From contig JAJPHO010000134.1 in the NCBI GenBank assembly GCA_021325215.1, positions 1 through 33,215 of the forward strand: a DNA stretch of 33,215 nucleotides, in the 5' to 3' direction. The position numbers and the translations under genes are program-made. Every line of letters starts with the position of its first letter. Within the stretch, counting starts at the first letter, position 1. The notes below the pieces were generated by a model. The model saw nothing but the letters and a program-made list of their open reading frames with translations. It made no database searches and was not told the DNA's origin. The DNA is from Alphaproteobacteria bacterium (GTDB lineage Bacteria > Pseudomonadota > Alphaproteobacteria > Rhodospirillales > Magnetospirillaceae). Shown in pieces: positions 8,893-17,663 of this stretch.

Positions 8893-9891
8893 TCACCTTC
8901 CCGACAGCCCGGATGACAGGGGCGCATCCTGTTGCCGGACCTCGGGCGCATGACCGCGGCGGCGCGGCGCAGGCCGCGCCCGCGGCGGCGCCCCGCAACT
9001 GAGCTGACTGTACAGCCAGCGGTCGAACTGCCGATCCGAAAAATTGGTCAACCCCGCGCCCGGCGTAAAGGTGAATTCGCCGAAATAGATGTCGTCCACG
9101 CCGTCATAGAGGTCGATCCGCACGAAATCGAACGGCTCGGATAATCGTTCGGCGAAAAGAATGAAATCCCGCCAGCGTTTCGGTCTGCGCACCGGCCGAT
9201 CGGGCCGTCTGGTTCCGTATTCGACGCCGGAATCGCGGAAGCCGGGCACCGAGACATTGATCAGCCGATGGTCGCCATAGCGGTCCAGATTGATCTGACA
9301 CAGGAAAGCACGGCCGCGCGAGCAGAAGAATTTATAATCGTCCGGGGCTCTGCGGCCAGCGGAGTCGCCGATGCTGCGCTCGATCAGCACCTTCTTTTCC
9401 AGCTTGTGATACTGCCCCTCGCGGAACAGCGGGAAATAGGAACTCCGGCAATCCCGGTGGAATTTACGCAAGACCCCTTCTCCCGGCGCCTCTTCGAGAA
9501 ACAGCACCGCCCCGGCGCCGTGCGTCGGCTTCGCCACGGCGGGGGCGCCGGTAAAGGCGCCGAGCCGTTCCTTGAGGGTGGAGAAGGACAGGCCGTCGGC
9601 CGGAAACACATCGAGCGGCTCGGCGATGGCGACGCCCGGACAAAGCCGGCGGGCGATCGCCTTGGACAATTCCTTGTCGACGCAGGACTTCTCGAAATCG
9701 CTCCAGGGGCCGACCGAGCGCCAGAAGATATAGTCCATCAACCTCGCCCGCTCGGAAGACAGCGCCCTGGGAAACTCCTTGTTGCGGAGCAGGTAATGCA
9801 GCCCGAGCAGCGCCACATTGGCGGCGTAGAGGTTCGGCGTACGCAACGAGATATGGCGGATGATCCGGTCGATCATGGGCGAGTCGTGCAT
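8893..9891 (-). CDS. TupA-like ATP-grasp family protein (orphan)
   Basis: This 332-residue cytoplasmic protein resembles the TupA-like ATP-grasp family. Members join carboxylates to amines; TupA makes teichuronopeptide, and related genes usually occur in polysaccharide loci. Visible motifs are AKPTHGAGAVLFLEE (Lys121 and the glycine loop), KVLIERSI (166-173), DDYKFFCSRGRA (184-195), FDFVRIDLYDG (254-264) and GEFTFTPGAG (271-280), which carry the expected nucleotide- and metal-binding residues. ATG at 9891 is chosen because GGAGGA lies 6 nt upstream; an earlier in-frame ATG at 9972 has no such site. The last 30 residues are Arg/Pro-rich and probably disordered. It stands alone, with no glycosyltransferase neighbours and divergent from an aldo/keto reductase. 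Substrate unknown. Confidence 0.75.
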   Translation of the reverse strand: MHDSPMIDRIIRHISLRTPNLYAANVALLGLHYLLRNKEFPRALSSERARLMDYIFWRSVGPWSDFEKSCVDKELSKAIARRLCPGVAIAEPLDVFPADGLSFSTLKERLGAFTGAPAVAKPTHGAGAVLFLEEAPGEGVLRKFHRDCRSSYFPLFREGQYHKLEKKVLIERSIGDSAGRRAPDDYKFFCSRGRAFLCQINLDRYGDHRLINVSVPGFRDSGVEYGTRRPDRPVRRPKRWRDFILFAERLSEPFDFVRIDLYDGVDDIYFGEFTFTPGAGLTNFSDRQFDRWLYSQLSCGAPPRARPAPRRRGHAPEVRQQDAPLSSGLSGR

Positions 9892-9972
9892 GGGCGTCCT
9901 CCGCGGACCGATTGCACGACTCCAAACGCCGCCGGCCCCTGCCGCGATCCTGATCACATTAAGATCACGCAC

Positions 9973-9988
9973 GTGAATTCAGGTTCAC
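9973..9988. repeat. Inverted repeat in the divergent spacer (GTGAA-N6-TTCAC)
   Basis: GTGAA (9973-9977) and TTCAC (9984-9988) are separated by 6 nt in the 160-bp spacer between the ATP-grasp gene and the aldo/keto reductase gene. Size and spacing fit a dimeric regulator site, but no regulator gene is adjacent. The rest of the spacer shows no convincing promoter. Confidence 0.3.
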
Positions 9989-10051
9989 ACCTACCGCGCC
10001 GCATGTAGAGTTGACGACGATTTCACATGATCCGGTCACAACGGAGGTCAC

Positions 10052-10906
10052 ATGGCCAGCACCCCGAGCGCCCGTTCTTCAGGTACGTTCAGAATCGGCG
10101 GAGAAATCGAGATCAACCGGCTGGGCTTCGGCGCCATGCGCATCACCGGCAAGGGGGTCTGGGGCCCTCCTCACGACCGGGCCGAAGCCATCCGCGTGCT
10201 GCGGCGCCTGCCCGAAATCGGCGTCAATTTCATCGACACCGCGGATTCCTACGGCCCCGACGTCTCCGAAGAGCTGATCCGCGAGGCCCTGCACCCCTAT
10301 GGCGCGCTGACCATCGCCACCAAGGCCGGGCTGACCCGCCCCGGCCCGGACCATTGGCTGCCCAATGGCAGTCCCGAATATCTGATCGCGCAGACCAGAA
10401 AGAGCCTGCGCAAACTCGGCGTGGACCGGATCGATCTGTGGCAGCTGCACCGTATCGACAGCCGCGTGCCGCGCGACGAGCAATTCGGCGCGGTGCGCCA
10501 GCTGCTCGATGACGGCCTGATCGCCCAGGCCGGCCTGAGCGAGGTATCGGTGGACGACATTCAGGCAGCGTCGAGAGTGTTCAAGGTCGCCACCGTGCAG
10601 AACCGCTATAACCTCGGCGACCGCGCCAGCGAGGACGTGCTGAATTATTGCGAGGCGAACGGAATCGGCTTCATCCCCTGGTATCCGCTGGCGGCCGGCA
10701 GCCTGGCCCGAAGCGGTTCCAAACTGGACGGCATCGCCGGCAAGCTCGGTGTCACGCCCGGCCAGGTGGCGCTGGCCTGGGCGCTCAAGCGCAGCCCGGT
10801 CATGCTGCCCATTCCCGGAACCTGCAAACTCGCCCATCTCGAGGAAAATGTCGCCGCCGCCGGAATAACCCTGTCGGATGAGGACTTTATCGCCCTGTCG
10901 CAATGA
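10052..10906 (+). CDS. Aldo/keto reductase family oxidoreductase
   Basis: This is an NAD(P)H-dependent carbonyl reductase or alcohol dehydrogenase of the AKR (beta/alpha)8 barrel, 284 residues, cytoplasmic. The catalytic tetrad is visible: Asp62 and Tyr67 in FIDTADSYG, Lys91 in TIATKAG and His133 in LWQLHRID. Later motifs [21 protein letters not shown] and LPIPGT with a C-terminal helix match the single-domain bacterial group that includes E. coli YdbC-like enzymes. GGAGG lies 4 nt before the ATG. It is monocistronic as far as visible, divergent from the ATP-grasp gene and followed by a chemoreceptor. Substrate unknown. Confidence 0.9.
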   Translation: MASTPSARSSGTFRIGGEIEINRLGFGAMRITGKGVWGPPHDRAEAIRVLRRLPEIGVNFIDTADSYGPDVSEELIREALHPYGALTIATKAGLTRPGPDHWLPNGSPEYLIAQTRKSLRKLGVDRIDLWQLHRIDSRVPRDEQFGAVRQLLDDGLIAQAGLSEVSVDDIQAASRVFKVATVQNRYNLGDRASEDVLNYCEANGIGFIPWYPLAAGSLARSGSKLDGIAGKLGVTPGQVALAWALKRSPVMLPIPGTCKLAHLEENVAAAGITLSDEDFIALSQ

Positions 10907-11040
10907 TGCAGATCAACGCGGACCGTCTTTTCTTCGTCTACAATCCGTCTCGGCCGGACCAGATCCCCACAGAGCGGATATACAATGGTATGGCCACGTC
11001 GTAGAGTATTCACAACTTCATGATTGAAGAGGAGGGACGG

Positions 11041-12735
11041 ATGGTAAAATTCCATAACATCGCCATCATCTCCAAGATCGCCATTCCGGCCAGTATCGTA
11101 GCGTCCGTTGCCATCGTCATTGTTCTGTCGGCGTCGTTGGCCGTAACCCGCCTCTCCGATACCGCGGCCACTCTGGTCGACAAGAATGCCGCCCGCGTCC
11201 AATATTCCCTGCAGGCCGAAAGCTTCTTCAACAGCGCCGCGGTCAGCGAAAAGAACGTCATGCTGTCGGTGCACGACGAAAAAGCCGCGCGGGACAATAT
11301 CGCCCTCTACGACAAGGCCTGCCAGGCCGCCCTCGACGCCATCGCGAAATTCGAAGCCGTCACCGATTCCGCCGATCAGCACGCCCTGATCGAGACTTTC
11401 CGCACCGCTGTCGAGAACCGGCGCCAGGCCAGCGCTCATGTCTTCGAGCTGGCCTTGGCCGGCAAGGCCGACGACGCCTTCAACTATTCGCGCGATGTCG
11501 CCGCCAAGTTCCGCAAGCAGGCGGCGGACGCCGTCGCCAAGCTGATCGAGATCAATGTCGACGGCATGCGCGAAGCCCGCGACGAAGGCATGGCCATGGC
11601 CGGCCGCACCCGCGCCGCCCTGGTGGCCGGCGCCGCCGCCGGCCTGATCCTGGCTTTTTCGATCCTGGCCTGGGTCGCCCTGCATCAGATCAGCAAGCCC
11701 CTCTCGCGCATGACCGAAGAGATGCGCAAGCTGGCCGAGGGCGATATCGACATCTCGGTCGAGGGCCGCGACCGCGCCGACGAGATCGGGGCGCTGGCCC
11801 GTTCGCTCGAAGTGTTCCGCGACAATGCCTGTACGGCGCGGCGGCTGGAGGCCGAACAGCGCGAGGAACAGCGGCTGAAGGAAGAGCGTCATGCCCGCAT
11901 CGAGGCGCATATCAGCGAATTCGACGGACAGGTGCGCGAGGCGCTGAAGACCCTGGCCGGCGCCTCGACCGAGCTGCACGCCACCGCCCAAAGCATGTCG
12001 GCGACCGCGGAAGAAACCACCCGCCAGGCTTCGGCCGTCGCCGCCACCGCCGGCGAGACGTCGAACAATGTGCAGACCGTCGCCGCCGCCACCGAGGAGC
12101 TGCACAGCTCGATCAGCGAGATTTCCCGCCAGGTGTCGCAATCGGCCGGCATCGCCGGCCAGGCGGTGAGCGAGGCCGACCGCACCAACAGCACGATCGA
12201 GGGATTGGCCGATACCGCGCACCGGATCGGCGAGGTCGTGCAGATGATCCAGGATATCGCCAGCCAGACCAATCTGCTGGCGCTCAATGCCACGATCGAG
12301 GCGGCGCGCGCCGGCGAGGCCGGCAAGGGCTTCGCGGTGGTGGCCGGCGAGGTCAAGACCCTGGCCAGCCAGACCGCCAAGGCGACCGAGGAAATCTCGG
12401 CGCAGATCAGCGCGATCCAGACTGAAACCGGCTCCGCCGTTCTTGCGATCCGAGGCATCGGCGGCACCATCCGCCAGATCAATGAAATCGCCACGGTGAT
12501 CGCCGCCGCGGTCGAAGAGCAGGGTGCCGCGACCCAGGACATCTCGGTCAATATTCAGCAGGTGGCGCGTGGTACGGCGGAAGTCTCGGCCAACATCGCC
12601 ACCGTCAACGAGGCGGCCGACCAGACCGGTTCGGCGGCCAATCAGGTTCTGGAGGCGGCCGACGATCTGGGGCGCCAGGCCGAGAATTTGCGCCGTAACG
12701 TCAATCTGTTCTTCGACCGCATGCGGTCGAGCTGA
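11041..12735 (+). CDS. Methyl-accepting chemotaxis protein (4HB-type sensor, HAMP, MA)
   Basis: This inner-membrane chemoreceptor has 564 residues. Its order is a short cytoplasmic tail, TM1 (about 12-35), a periplasmic helical-bundle sensor of about 155 residues, TM2 (about 192-215), HAMP ([16 protein letters not shown] at its end) and a long MA signalling coiled coil with the conserved hairpin [31 protein letters not shown] (about 405-435). There is no C-terminal CheR/CheB-binding pentapeptide. ATG at 11041 has GAGGAGGG just upstream; an in-frame ATG at 11020 lacks a ribosome site and overlaps the small hairpin CTTCA-TGAT-TGAAG (11016-11029). It stands just upstream of the dicarboxylate-transport/fumarate-reductase operon, so a C4-dicarboxylate or redox stimulus is possible but unproven. 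Confidence 0.93.
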   Translation: MVKFHNIAIISKIAIPASIVASVAIVIVLSASLAVTRLSDTAATLVDKNAARVQYSLQAESFFNSAAVSEKNVMLSVHDEKAARDNIALYDKACQAALDAIAKFEAVTDSADQHALIETFRTAVENRRQASAHVFELALAGKADDAFNYSRDVAAKFRKQAADAVAKLIEINVDGMREARDEGMAMAGRTRAALVAGAAAGLILAFSILAWVALHQISKPLSRMTEEMRKLAEGDIDISVEGRDRADEIGALARSLEVFRDNACTARRLEAEQREEQRLKEERHARIEAHISEFDGQVREALKTLAGASTELHATAQSMSATAEETTRQASAVAATAGETSNNVQTVAAATEELHSSISEISRQVSQSAGIAGQAVSEADRTNSTIEGLADTAHRIGEVVQMIQDIASQTNLLALNATIEAARAGEAGKGFAVVAGEVKTLASQTAKATEEISAQISAIQTETGSAVLAIRGIGGTIRQINEIATVIAAAVEEQGAATQDISVNIQQVARGTAEVSANIATVNEAADQTGSAANQVLEAADDLGRQAENLRRNVNLFFDRMRSS

Positions 12736-12763
12736 GCCCTCGAAGACTCTAAACGTTACTCCG

Positions 12764-12777
12764 TTGATCCATGTCAA
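12764..12777 (+). promoter_or_regulatory. FNR/FixK-type anaerobic regulator binding site
   Basis: TTGAT-CCAT-GTCAA matches the FNR/Anr/FixK consensus TTGAT-N4-ATCAA at nine of ten defined positions. The site is centred at 12770.5. A plausible -10 element (TCTAAA, 12797-12802, 4/6) lies at nearly the distance expected of a class II FNR-activated promoter, about 3 bp shorter than ideal. No good -35 hexamer is present, as expected if the regulator replaces it. Confidence 0.75.
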
Positions 12778-12796
12778 AATTTAAAACTGCGCTTTT

Positions 12797-12802
12797 TCTA
12801 AA
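12797..12802 (+). promoter_or_regulatory. Predicted -10 element of the transporter/frd/rquA operon
   Basis: TCTAAA shares four of six bases with the sigma-70 -10 consensus and lies downstream of the FNR-type box. The predicted transcript start is near 12809, about 43 nt before the transporter ATG. Confidence 0.45.
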
Positions 12803-12805
12803 GTA

Positions 12806-12835
12806 GCAGGGCGCCGGCGAAAAGCGGCGTCCTGC
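12806..12835 (+). repeat. Strong hairpin at the predicted 5' end of the transporter/frd mRNA
   Basis: An 11-bp stem (12806-12816 with 12825-12835, one G.U wobble) closes an 8-nt loop. It lies between the predicted -10 element and the transporter ATG, so it would form at or near the mRNA 5' end. There is no following U-run, which argues against a terminator for the upstream chemoreceptor. A 5' stabilising stem or leader control element is more likely. Confidence 0.55.
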
Positions 12836-12851
12836 ACCGGGAACGAGCGCG

Positions 12852-14372
12852 ATGAATTTTCACTCGGCCGCCTTCAGACACGAACATCCGGCCCTGTTCG
12901 GCCACCCCTTGCCCCATCCCGGGCCCAAGGCCCTGGCCGCCGCCGCTCCGCTGGCAGTCGGCATCCTGCTGGCCCTCCTGCCCGCCCCGGCCGGCCTCGC
13001 CCAGCATGCCTGGTGGTTCCTCGCCCTCTTCGCGGCGGTCATCGTCGGACTTATCCTCGAGCCGGTGCCGGCCGCGGCGGTCGGTTTTCTCGGCGTGACC
13101 GGCGCGGCGGTGCTGGCGCGTTTCGTGCTGTTTTCTCCGGCGCAGCTGGCCGCGCCCGGCTTCAACGCGAATTCCGCGGCGATTTCCTGGGCGCTGTCGG
13201 GGTTCTCCAACTCGACCGTCTGGCTGATCTTCTCGGCCTTCGTCTTCTCGCTGGGCTATGAGCGGACCGGCCTCGGAAAGCGGATATCGCTGATCCTGAT
13301 GTCCCGGCTGGGCGGGCGCAGCCTCACGCTGGGCTACGCGATCATGGCGGCGGATCTGCTGCTCGCCCCCTTCACCCCGTCCAACACGGCGCGCAGCGGG
13401 GGAACGATCTTTCCGGTCATCAAGAACATTCCCGCCTTCTACAACTCCCTGCCCAACGATCCGTCCTCGCGCCGGATCGGCGGCTATCTGATGTGGACCG
13501 CGATCGCCTCGACCTGCGTCACCAGCTCGATGTTCCTGACGGCGCTGGCCCCCAACCTGCTGGCGGTCGAACTGGCGCGCAAGACCGTCCAGGTAGACCT
13601 GACCTGGATGCGCTGGTTCCTCAGTTTCCTTCCGACCGGACTCGTTCTGCTGCTGGCCACGCCGCTGGTCGCCTATGTCGCCTATCCCCCCGAGATCAAG
13701 ACCTGCCCCGAAGTTCCCGACTGGGCGCGCAAGGAACTCAAGGCGATGGGCCCCTTGTCCGCCTCCGAAGGCGTGCTGCTGGCGCTGGTCGCGCTCGCCC
13801 TCGGCCTGTGGATCTTCGGCGGATCGATTATGGACCCCGCCACCGCTGCCCTGCTGGTGGTCGGACTGCTGGTGGTCACGCGCACCGTCGGATGGAGCGA
13901 CGTGCTGGCCGACAAGCCCGCCTTCAACACGCTGATCTGGTTCGGCACGCTGGTCCCGCTGGCGGCCGGCCTGGCCCAGACCGGCGTCGTCGCCTGGATG
14001 GCGGGACTGGCCGGCCCGCCCCTCGCCGCCCTGCCGCCCCTGGCCGGATTGGCCGGACTGACGGTGTTGTTCTTCCTGCTGCACTATCTGTTCGCCAGCA
14101 CCACCGCCCATACCACGGCCCTGTTGCCGCTGATGCTCAGCGTCGCCGCCAAGATCCCCGGCCTGGCCATCGACAAGGCGGCCCTGGCGCTGGCTTTGAG
14201 CCTGGGGCTGATGGGCATCATCTCGCCCTACGGCACCGGCCCCAGCCCCGTCTATGCCGGCTCGGGCTATATCCCCGGACGCGATTTCTGGCGGCTCGGC
14301 GCGTTGTTCGGCGCGCTCTACCTGGCCGCCTTTCTTCTGATCGGACTTCCCACCCTCGTTTATTTCGGCTGA
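12852..14372 (+). CDS. DASS/CitT-family anion (di-/tricarboxylate) transporter
   Basis: This polytopic inner-membrane transporter of 506 residues has about 11-12 hydrophobic helices, the usual size for the divalent-anion:sodium symporter (SLC13/DASS) family. The two substrate/sodium-binding signatures are visible: TPSNTARSGGTIFPVIK near residues 175-190, and STTAHTTALLPLM near 416. The sequence is closest in pattern to the CitT/TtdT branch, which in bacteria often works as a dicarboxylate antiporter (for example succinate for tartrate, citrate or fumarate). The ribosome site is weak. It lies 10 bp upstream of frdA behind an FNR-type box, so fumarate or malate import in exchange for succinate is the natural inference. 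Exact substrate unproven. Confidence 0.88.
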   Translation: MNFHSAAFRHEHPALFGHPLPHPGPKALAAAAPLAVGILLALLPAPAGLAQHAWWFLALFAAVIVGLILEPVPAAAVGFLGVTGAAVLARFVLFSPAQLAAPGFNANSAAISWALSGFSNSTVWLIFSAFVFSLGYERTGLGKRISLILMSRLGGRSLTLGYAIMAADLLLAPFTPSNTARSGGTIFPVIKNIPAFYNSLPNDPSSRRIGGYLMWTAIASTCVTSSMFLTALAPNLLAVELARKTVQVDLTWMRWFLSFLPTGLVLLLATPLVAYVAYPPEIKTCPEVPDWARKELKAMGPLSASEGVLLALVALALGLWIFGGSIMDPATAALLVVGLLVVTRTVGWSDVLADKPAFNTLIWFGTLVPLAAGLAQTGVVAWMAGLAGPPLAALPPLAGLAGLTVLFFLLHYLFASTTAHTTALLPLMLSVAAKIPGLAIDKAALALALSLGLMGIISPYGTGPSPVYAGSGYIPGRDFWRLGALFGALYLAAFLLIGLPTLVYFG

Positions 14373-14382
14373 GGAGGCCGTG

Positions 14383-16176
14383 ATGGACCATTTCGATACC
14401 GACATCCTGATACTCGGGGCCGGCGGCGCCGGCCTGCGCGCCGCCATCGCCGCCGCCGAAGCGGCTCCCGACCAGCGTGTCGCGCTGGTTTCCAAGGTCT
14501 ATCCGATGAGAAGCCACACCGTGGCGGCCGAAGGCGGTTCGGCCGGCGTAGTTCAGGCGCACGACACGCTGGACGACCATTTCAACGACACCGTTTCGGG
14601 CGGCGACTGGCTGTGCGAACAGGATGTGGTCGAGTATTTCGTCTCGCACTGCACCCGCGAGATGATCCAGCTCGAACATTGGGGTTGCCCCTGGAGCCGC
14701 AAGCCGGACGGCCACGTCAATGTGCGGGCCTTCGGCGGCATGAAGATCGAGCGGACCTGGTTCGCCGCCGACCGCAGCGGCTTCCATATCCTGCACACGC
14801 TGTTCCAGACCTCGACCAAATACAAATCGATCGAGCGCTTCGACGAATATTTCTGCGTCGACCTGCTGGTCGAGAACGGCCGCGCCCAGGGCGCCGTGCT
14901 GCTGTGCCTGGCAACCGGCGAATTCTGCGCAATCACCGCCCGCGCGGTGGTTCTCGCCACCGGCGGGGCCGGCCGGGTGTTCCGCCAGAACACCAATGGC
15001 GGCATCGTCACCGGCGACGGCATGGCGCTGGCGTTCCGTCACGGCGTGCCGCTGCGCGACATGGAATTCGTGCAATATCACCCGACCTGCATGCCGGGCT
15101 CCGGGGTGCTGTTCACCGAAGGCTGCCGCGGCGAAGGCGCGTTCCTGCTCAACAAGGACGGCTATCGCTATCTGCAGGATTACGGCCTGGGTCCGGCCGA
15201 ACCGCAGCCGCGCAACAAATATATGGAGCTGGGCCCGCGCGACCGCCTCAGCCAGGCCTTCTGGCAGGAGGAACGCAAGGGCCGCACCGTCACCACGCCG
15301 CAAGGCGAGGCCGCCGTGCTGCTCGACCTGCGTCATCTGGGGCGCAAGCGCATCGAGGAGAGGCTGCCGCTGATCTGCGAGCTGGCGCGGCATTTCATGG
15401 GTATCGATCCGGTCGACACGCCGATCCCGGTCCGTCCGGCGGTGCATTACACCATGGGCGGCATCCTGGTCGGCATCGACACCGCCTCGCCCCTGCCCGG
15501 CCTCTATGCGGCCGGGGAATGCTCCAGCATCGGCATCCACGGCGCCAATCGCCTGGGATCGAACTCGCTGGCCGAATTGTCGGTGTTCGGGCGGGTCGCG
15601 GGCGAGCAGGCCGCCGCGTTCGCGAAGGGAGCCGCCGCCGCCGAGATTCCGGCGCTGCTGGACCGGGCGCGGGCGGCGGAAGCGCGCGCCCTCGGATTGC
15701 TGAACGGCAAGGGCGGCGGCGAACGCCATTCCGTCCTCCGCAAGGAAATGGCCGACAGCCTGGAAAAAGGCTGCGGCATCTATCGGCTGGGCGACGAGAT
15801 GCAGCAGGCCTGCGACAGGCTGGCGGACCTCCGGCATCGCTATGACGGCATCACCATCGACGATAAGAGCAGGGCCTGGAACACCGACTGGATATCGGCG
15901 CTGGAACTCGGCTATCAGCTCGACGTCGCCCAGGCCATGGCCCATTCCGCGATCGCCCGCAAGGAATCGCGCGGAGCCCACCAGCGGCTGGACGGCTATA
16001 CCCAGCGCGACGACGCCAATTACCTGCGTCACAGCCTGGCCCATTACCGCAAGGGCGCCAGCCCCGAGATCAGCTATTCGCCGGTCACCATCACCCGCTC
16101 CCCGCCCGGCCAGCGCGCTTACGGCGCCCTTGGCGAACAGCTCGAACATGCCAGGAAGGAGGCTACCCATGGCTGA
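14383..16176 (+). CDS. frdA: Fumarate reductase flavoprotein subunit (E. coli QFR type)
   Basis: This catalytic subunit reduces fumarate to succinate with covalent FAD on the cytoplasmic face of the membrane. It has 597 residues (E. coli FrdA 602). GAGGAGLRAAIAAA is the FAD dinucleotide fold. YPMRSHTVAAEGG contains His45, the residue that binds FAD covalently. FVQYHPT, TEGCRGEGAF, HYTMGGI, HGANRLGSNSLAE and ARKESRGAHQR carry the substrate- and FAD-contacting residues. The sequence follows E. coli FrdA rather than SdhA throughout, including GGDWLCEQDVVEYFV and WGCPWSRKPDG. ATG at 14383 has AGGAGG 5 nt upstream; an in-frame GTG immediately before it is too close. Its 3' end overlaps frdB by 8 nt. 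Confidence 0.97.
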   Translation: MDHFDTDILILGAGGAGLRAAIAAAEAAPDQRVALVSKVYPMRSHTVAAEGGSAGVVQAHDTLDDHFNDTVSGGDWLCEQDVVEYFVSHCTREMIQLEHWGCPWSRKPDGHVNVRAFGGMKIERTWFAADRSGFHILHTLFQTSTKYKSIERFDEYFCVDLLVENGRAQGAVLLCLATGEFCAITARAVVLATGGAGRVFRQNTNGGIVTGDGMALAFRHGVPLRDMEFVQYHPTCMPGSGVLFTEGCRGEGAFLLNKDGYRYLQDYGLGPAEPQPRNKYMELGPRDRLSQAFWQEERKGRTVTTPQGEAAVLLDLRHLGRKRIEERLPLICELARHFMGIDPVDTPIPVRPAVHYTMGGILVGIDTASPLPGLYAAGECSSIGIHGANRLGSNSLAELSVFGRVAGEQAAAFAKGAAAAEIPALLDRARAAEARALGLLNGKGGGERHSVLRKEMADSLEKGCGIYRLGDEMQQACDRLADLRHRYDGITIDDKSRAWNTDWISALELGYQLDVAQAMAHSAIARKESRGAHQRLDGYTQRDDANYLRHSLAHYRKGASPEISYSPVTITRSPPGQRAYGALGEQLEHARKEATHG

Positions 16177-16924
16177 CCGCGACCGCCTTACCATCGAGCT
16201 CTGGATATTGCGCTACCGGCCGGCGCAGGACGAAGAACCGCATTTCGTCAGCTACACGGTGACCTACACCGAGGAGATGTCGGTGCTGGAGGCGCTGCAA
16301 AGCATCAAGGACGAGCAGGATGGCAGCCTGTCGTTCCGCTGGTCGTGCCGCATGGCGATTTGCGGCAGCTGCGGCATGATGATCGACGGGACGCCCAAGC
16401 TGGCCTGCAGCACCTTTCTGCGCGACCTGGCGCCAGGACCGGTGAAGATCGCGCCGCTGGAGAACTTTCCGATCGAGCGCGATCTGGTCGTCACCGTGGC
16501 CGATTTCGTCAAGAAGATCGAGAGCATCTATCCCTTCATCATGCCGAAGGAAACCAAGCCGGTCGAAGCGGGCGAATATCTGCAGACGCCGGCGCAGATG
16601 GCGGCGTACGAGCCCTTCTCGGACTGCATCAATTGCATGCTCTGCTATGCGGCCTGCCCGCAGTTCGGCGCCAATCCGGATTTCATCGGACCCGGCGCGA
16701 TGGCCCTGCTGCAACGCTATAACGGAGATTCCCGCGACGCCGGCTCGCGCGAGCGGCTCGACCTGATCCATGGCGAGGATGGCGTCTGGTCCTGCACCGC
16801 CGTCGGCCTCTGCTCGGAAGCCTGCCCCAAGCTGGTCGACCCCGCCAATGCGGTCAATCAGAACAAAACCAACAGCGCCTTCGACTTTTTCCTGCGCGGC
16901 CTGCGGAAGGAGAACCATTCATGA
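16169..16924 (+). CDS. frdB: Fumarate reductase iron-sulfur subunit
   Basis: FrdB relays electrons from quinol to FrdA through [2Fe-2S], [4Fe-4S] and [3Fe-4S] clusters. It has 251 residues (E. coli 244). The [2Fe-2S] ligands are in SCRMAICGSCGMMIDGTPKLAC. Ferredoxin-like motifs CINCMLCYAACPQFG and CTAVGLCSEACPK supply the other clusters; the non-Cys residue in the second matches the [3Fe-4S] pattern of E. coli (CTFVGYC). The ATG lies inside the frdA 3' end (8-nt overlap) with AGGAGG upstream, and the stop overlaps the frdC ATG (ATGA). This is part of the five-gene frdABCD-rquA chain. Confidence 0.97.
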   Translation: MADRDRLTIELWILRYRPAQDEEPHFVSYTVTYTEEMSVLEALQSIKDEQDGSLSFRWSCRMAICGSCGMMIDGTPKLACSTFLRDLAPGPVKIAPLENFPIERDLVVTVADFVKKIESIYPFIMPKETKPVEAGEYLQTPAQMAAYEPFSDCINCMLCYAACPQFGANPDFIGPGAMALLQRYNGDSRDAGSRERLDLIHGEDGVWSCTAVGLCSEACPKLVDPANAVNQNKTNSAFDFFLRGLRKENHS

Positions 16925-17310
16925 GCGAGCGTAGACCCTATGTCAGGCGGCAGAGCCGCCTCTGGTGGGCCAGCCGGACCTATCGCGGCTATACGCTGCG
17001 GGAATTGTCGGGCGTCGGCGTCGCGGTCTATGGCGCGGTCCTGCTGGCCGGGCTCGATTCCGTGCGGCGCGGCCCGGACGCCTACGCCGCCTTCGTCGGA
17101 TGGCTGTCGACGCCGGTCGCCATCGTGCTGCATCTCGTTCTGCTGGCCGCCATGCTGCTGCATGGACTCACCTGGTTCCAGACCCTGCCGAAAACCATGC
17201 CGCGCCTGATCGTCGGCGGCCAGGCAGTGCCGCAGAAGACCATAACCAATGCCGCGATCGGCCTGGCCATGCTGTGCTCGCTCGCCCTGGTGATCGGAGC
17301 CCTGTCATGA
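16921..17310 (+). CDS. frdC: Fumarate reductase membrane anchor subunit C
   Basis: This heme-free membrane anchor of E. coli-type quinol:fumarate reductase has 129 residues (E. coli 131) and three transmembrane helices. Its N-terminus RRPYVRRQSRLWW is close to E. coli KRKPYVRPMTSTWW. Glu28 in TLRELSG corresponds to E. coli FrdC Glu29, and the His in LLHGLTWFQTLPK to His82, both tied to quinol binding and proton transfer. Both flanking junctions overlap by 4 nt (ATGA), implying coupled translation. Retention of these residues suggests an active quinol site, here probably fed by rhodoquinol. Confidence 0.94.
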   Translation: MSERRPYVRRQSRLWWASRTYRGYTLRELSGVGVAVYGAVLLAGLDSVRRGPDAYAAFVGWLSTPVAIVLHLVLLAAMLLHGLTWFQTLPKTMPRLIVGGQAVPQKTITNAAIGLAMLCSLALVIGALS

Positions 17311-17663
17311 CCCGCCCCCCCAAACGGACGATCGCCCCGATCTTCTGGCTGCTGTTCGGCGCCGGCGGCATGCTGTCCGCCTTGTTCGGCACCGGACTGG
17401 TGATCGTCACCGGCTTCCTTCTGCCCGCATCCCCGCCCTCATACCAGGCCGCGGCCGCCATCCTGCACAATCCGCTGGCCGGGCTGGTCGCGCTGGCCAC
17501 CATCCCTTTGTTCTTCTGGCATGGGGCGGAACGGCTGTTCCTGACCCTCAAGGACATGCGTGCCGGCCCCCGGCCTCTGCTGGCCTTGATCAGCTACGGA
17601 GCGGCGGCCGTCGGCACCCTCGTCACCATCCTTCTCATCTTCCTGATGGAGTTCGGTTCATGA
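17307..17663 (+). CDS. frdD: Fumarate reductase membrane anchor subunit D
   Basis: This is the second heme-free anchor of QFR, 118 residues (E. coli 119), with three hydrophobic helices. The N-terminal PKRTIAPIFWLLFGAGGMLSAL aligns with E. coli [22 protein letters not shown]. The region WHGAERLFLTLKDM replaces the E. coli GLHRMHHAMHDL, so the His-rich stretch is reduced to one His. ATG overlaps the frdC stop by 4 nt, and its own stop overlaps the rquA ATG by 4 nt. Confidence 0.93.
   Translation: MTRPPKRTIAPIFWLLFGAGGMLSALFGTGLVIVTGFLLPASPPSYQAAAAILHNPLAGLVALATIPLFFWHGAERLFLTLKDMRAGPRPLLALISYGAAAVGTLVTILLIFLMEFGS

Noticed and set aside
12806-12835. Rho-independent terminator of the chemoreceptor gene
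   Set aside because: The stem is strong but no U-run follows, and it lies downstream of an FNR-type promoter, so a leader role is more likely.
10645-16194. Minus-strand open frames of 500-700 codons opposite the chemoreceptor, transporter and frdA
   Set aside because: They are low-complexity shadows of well-identified plus-strand genes and carry no domain of their own.
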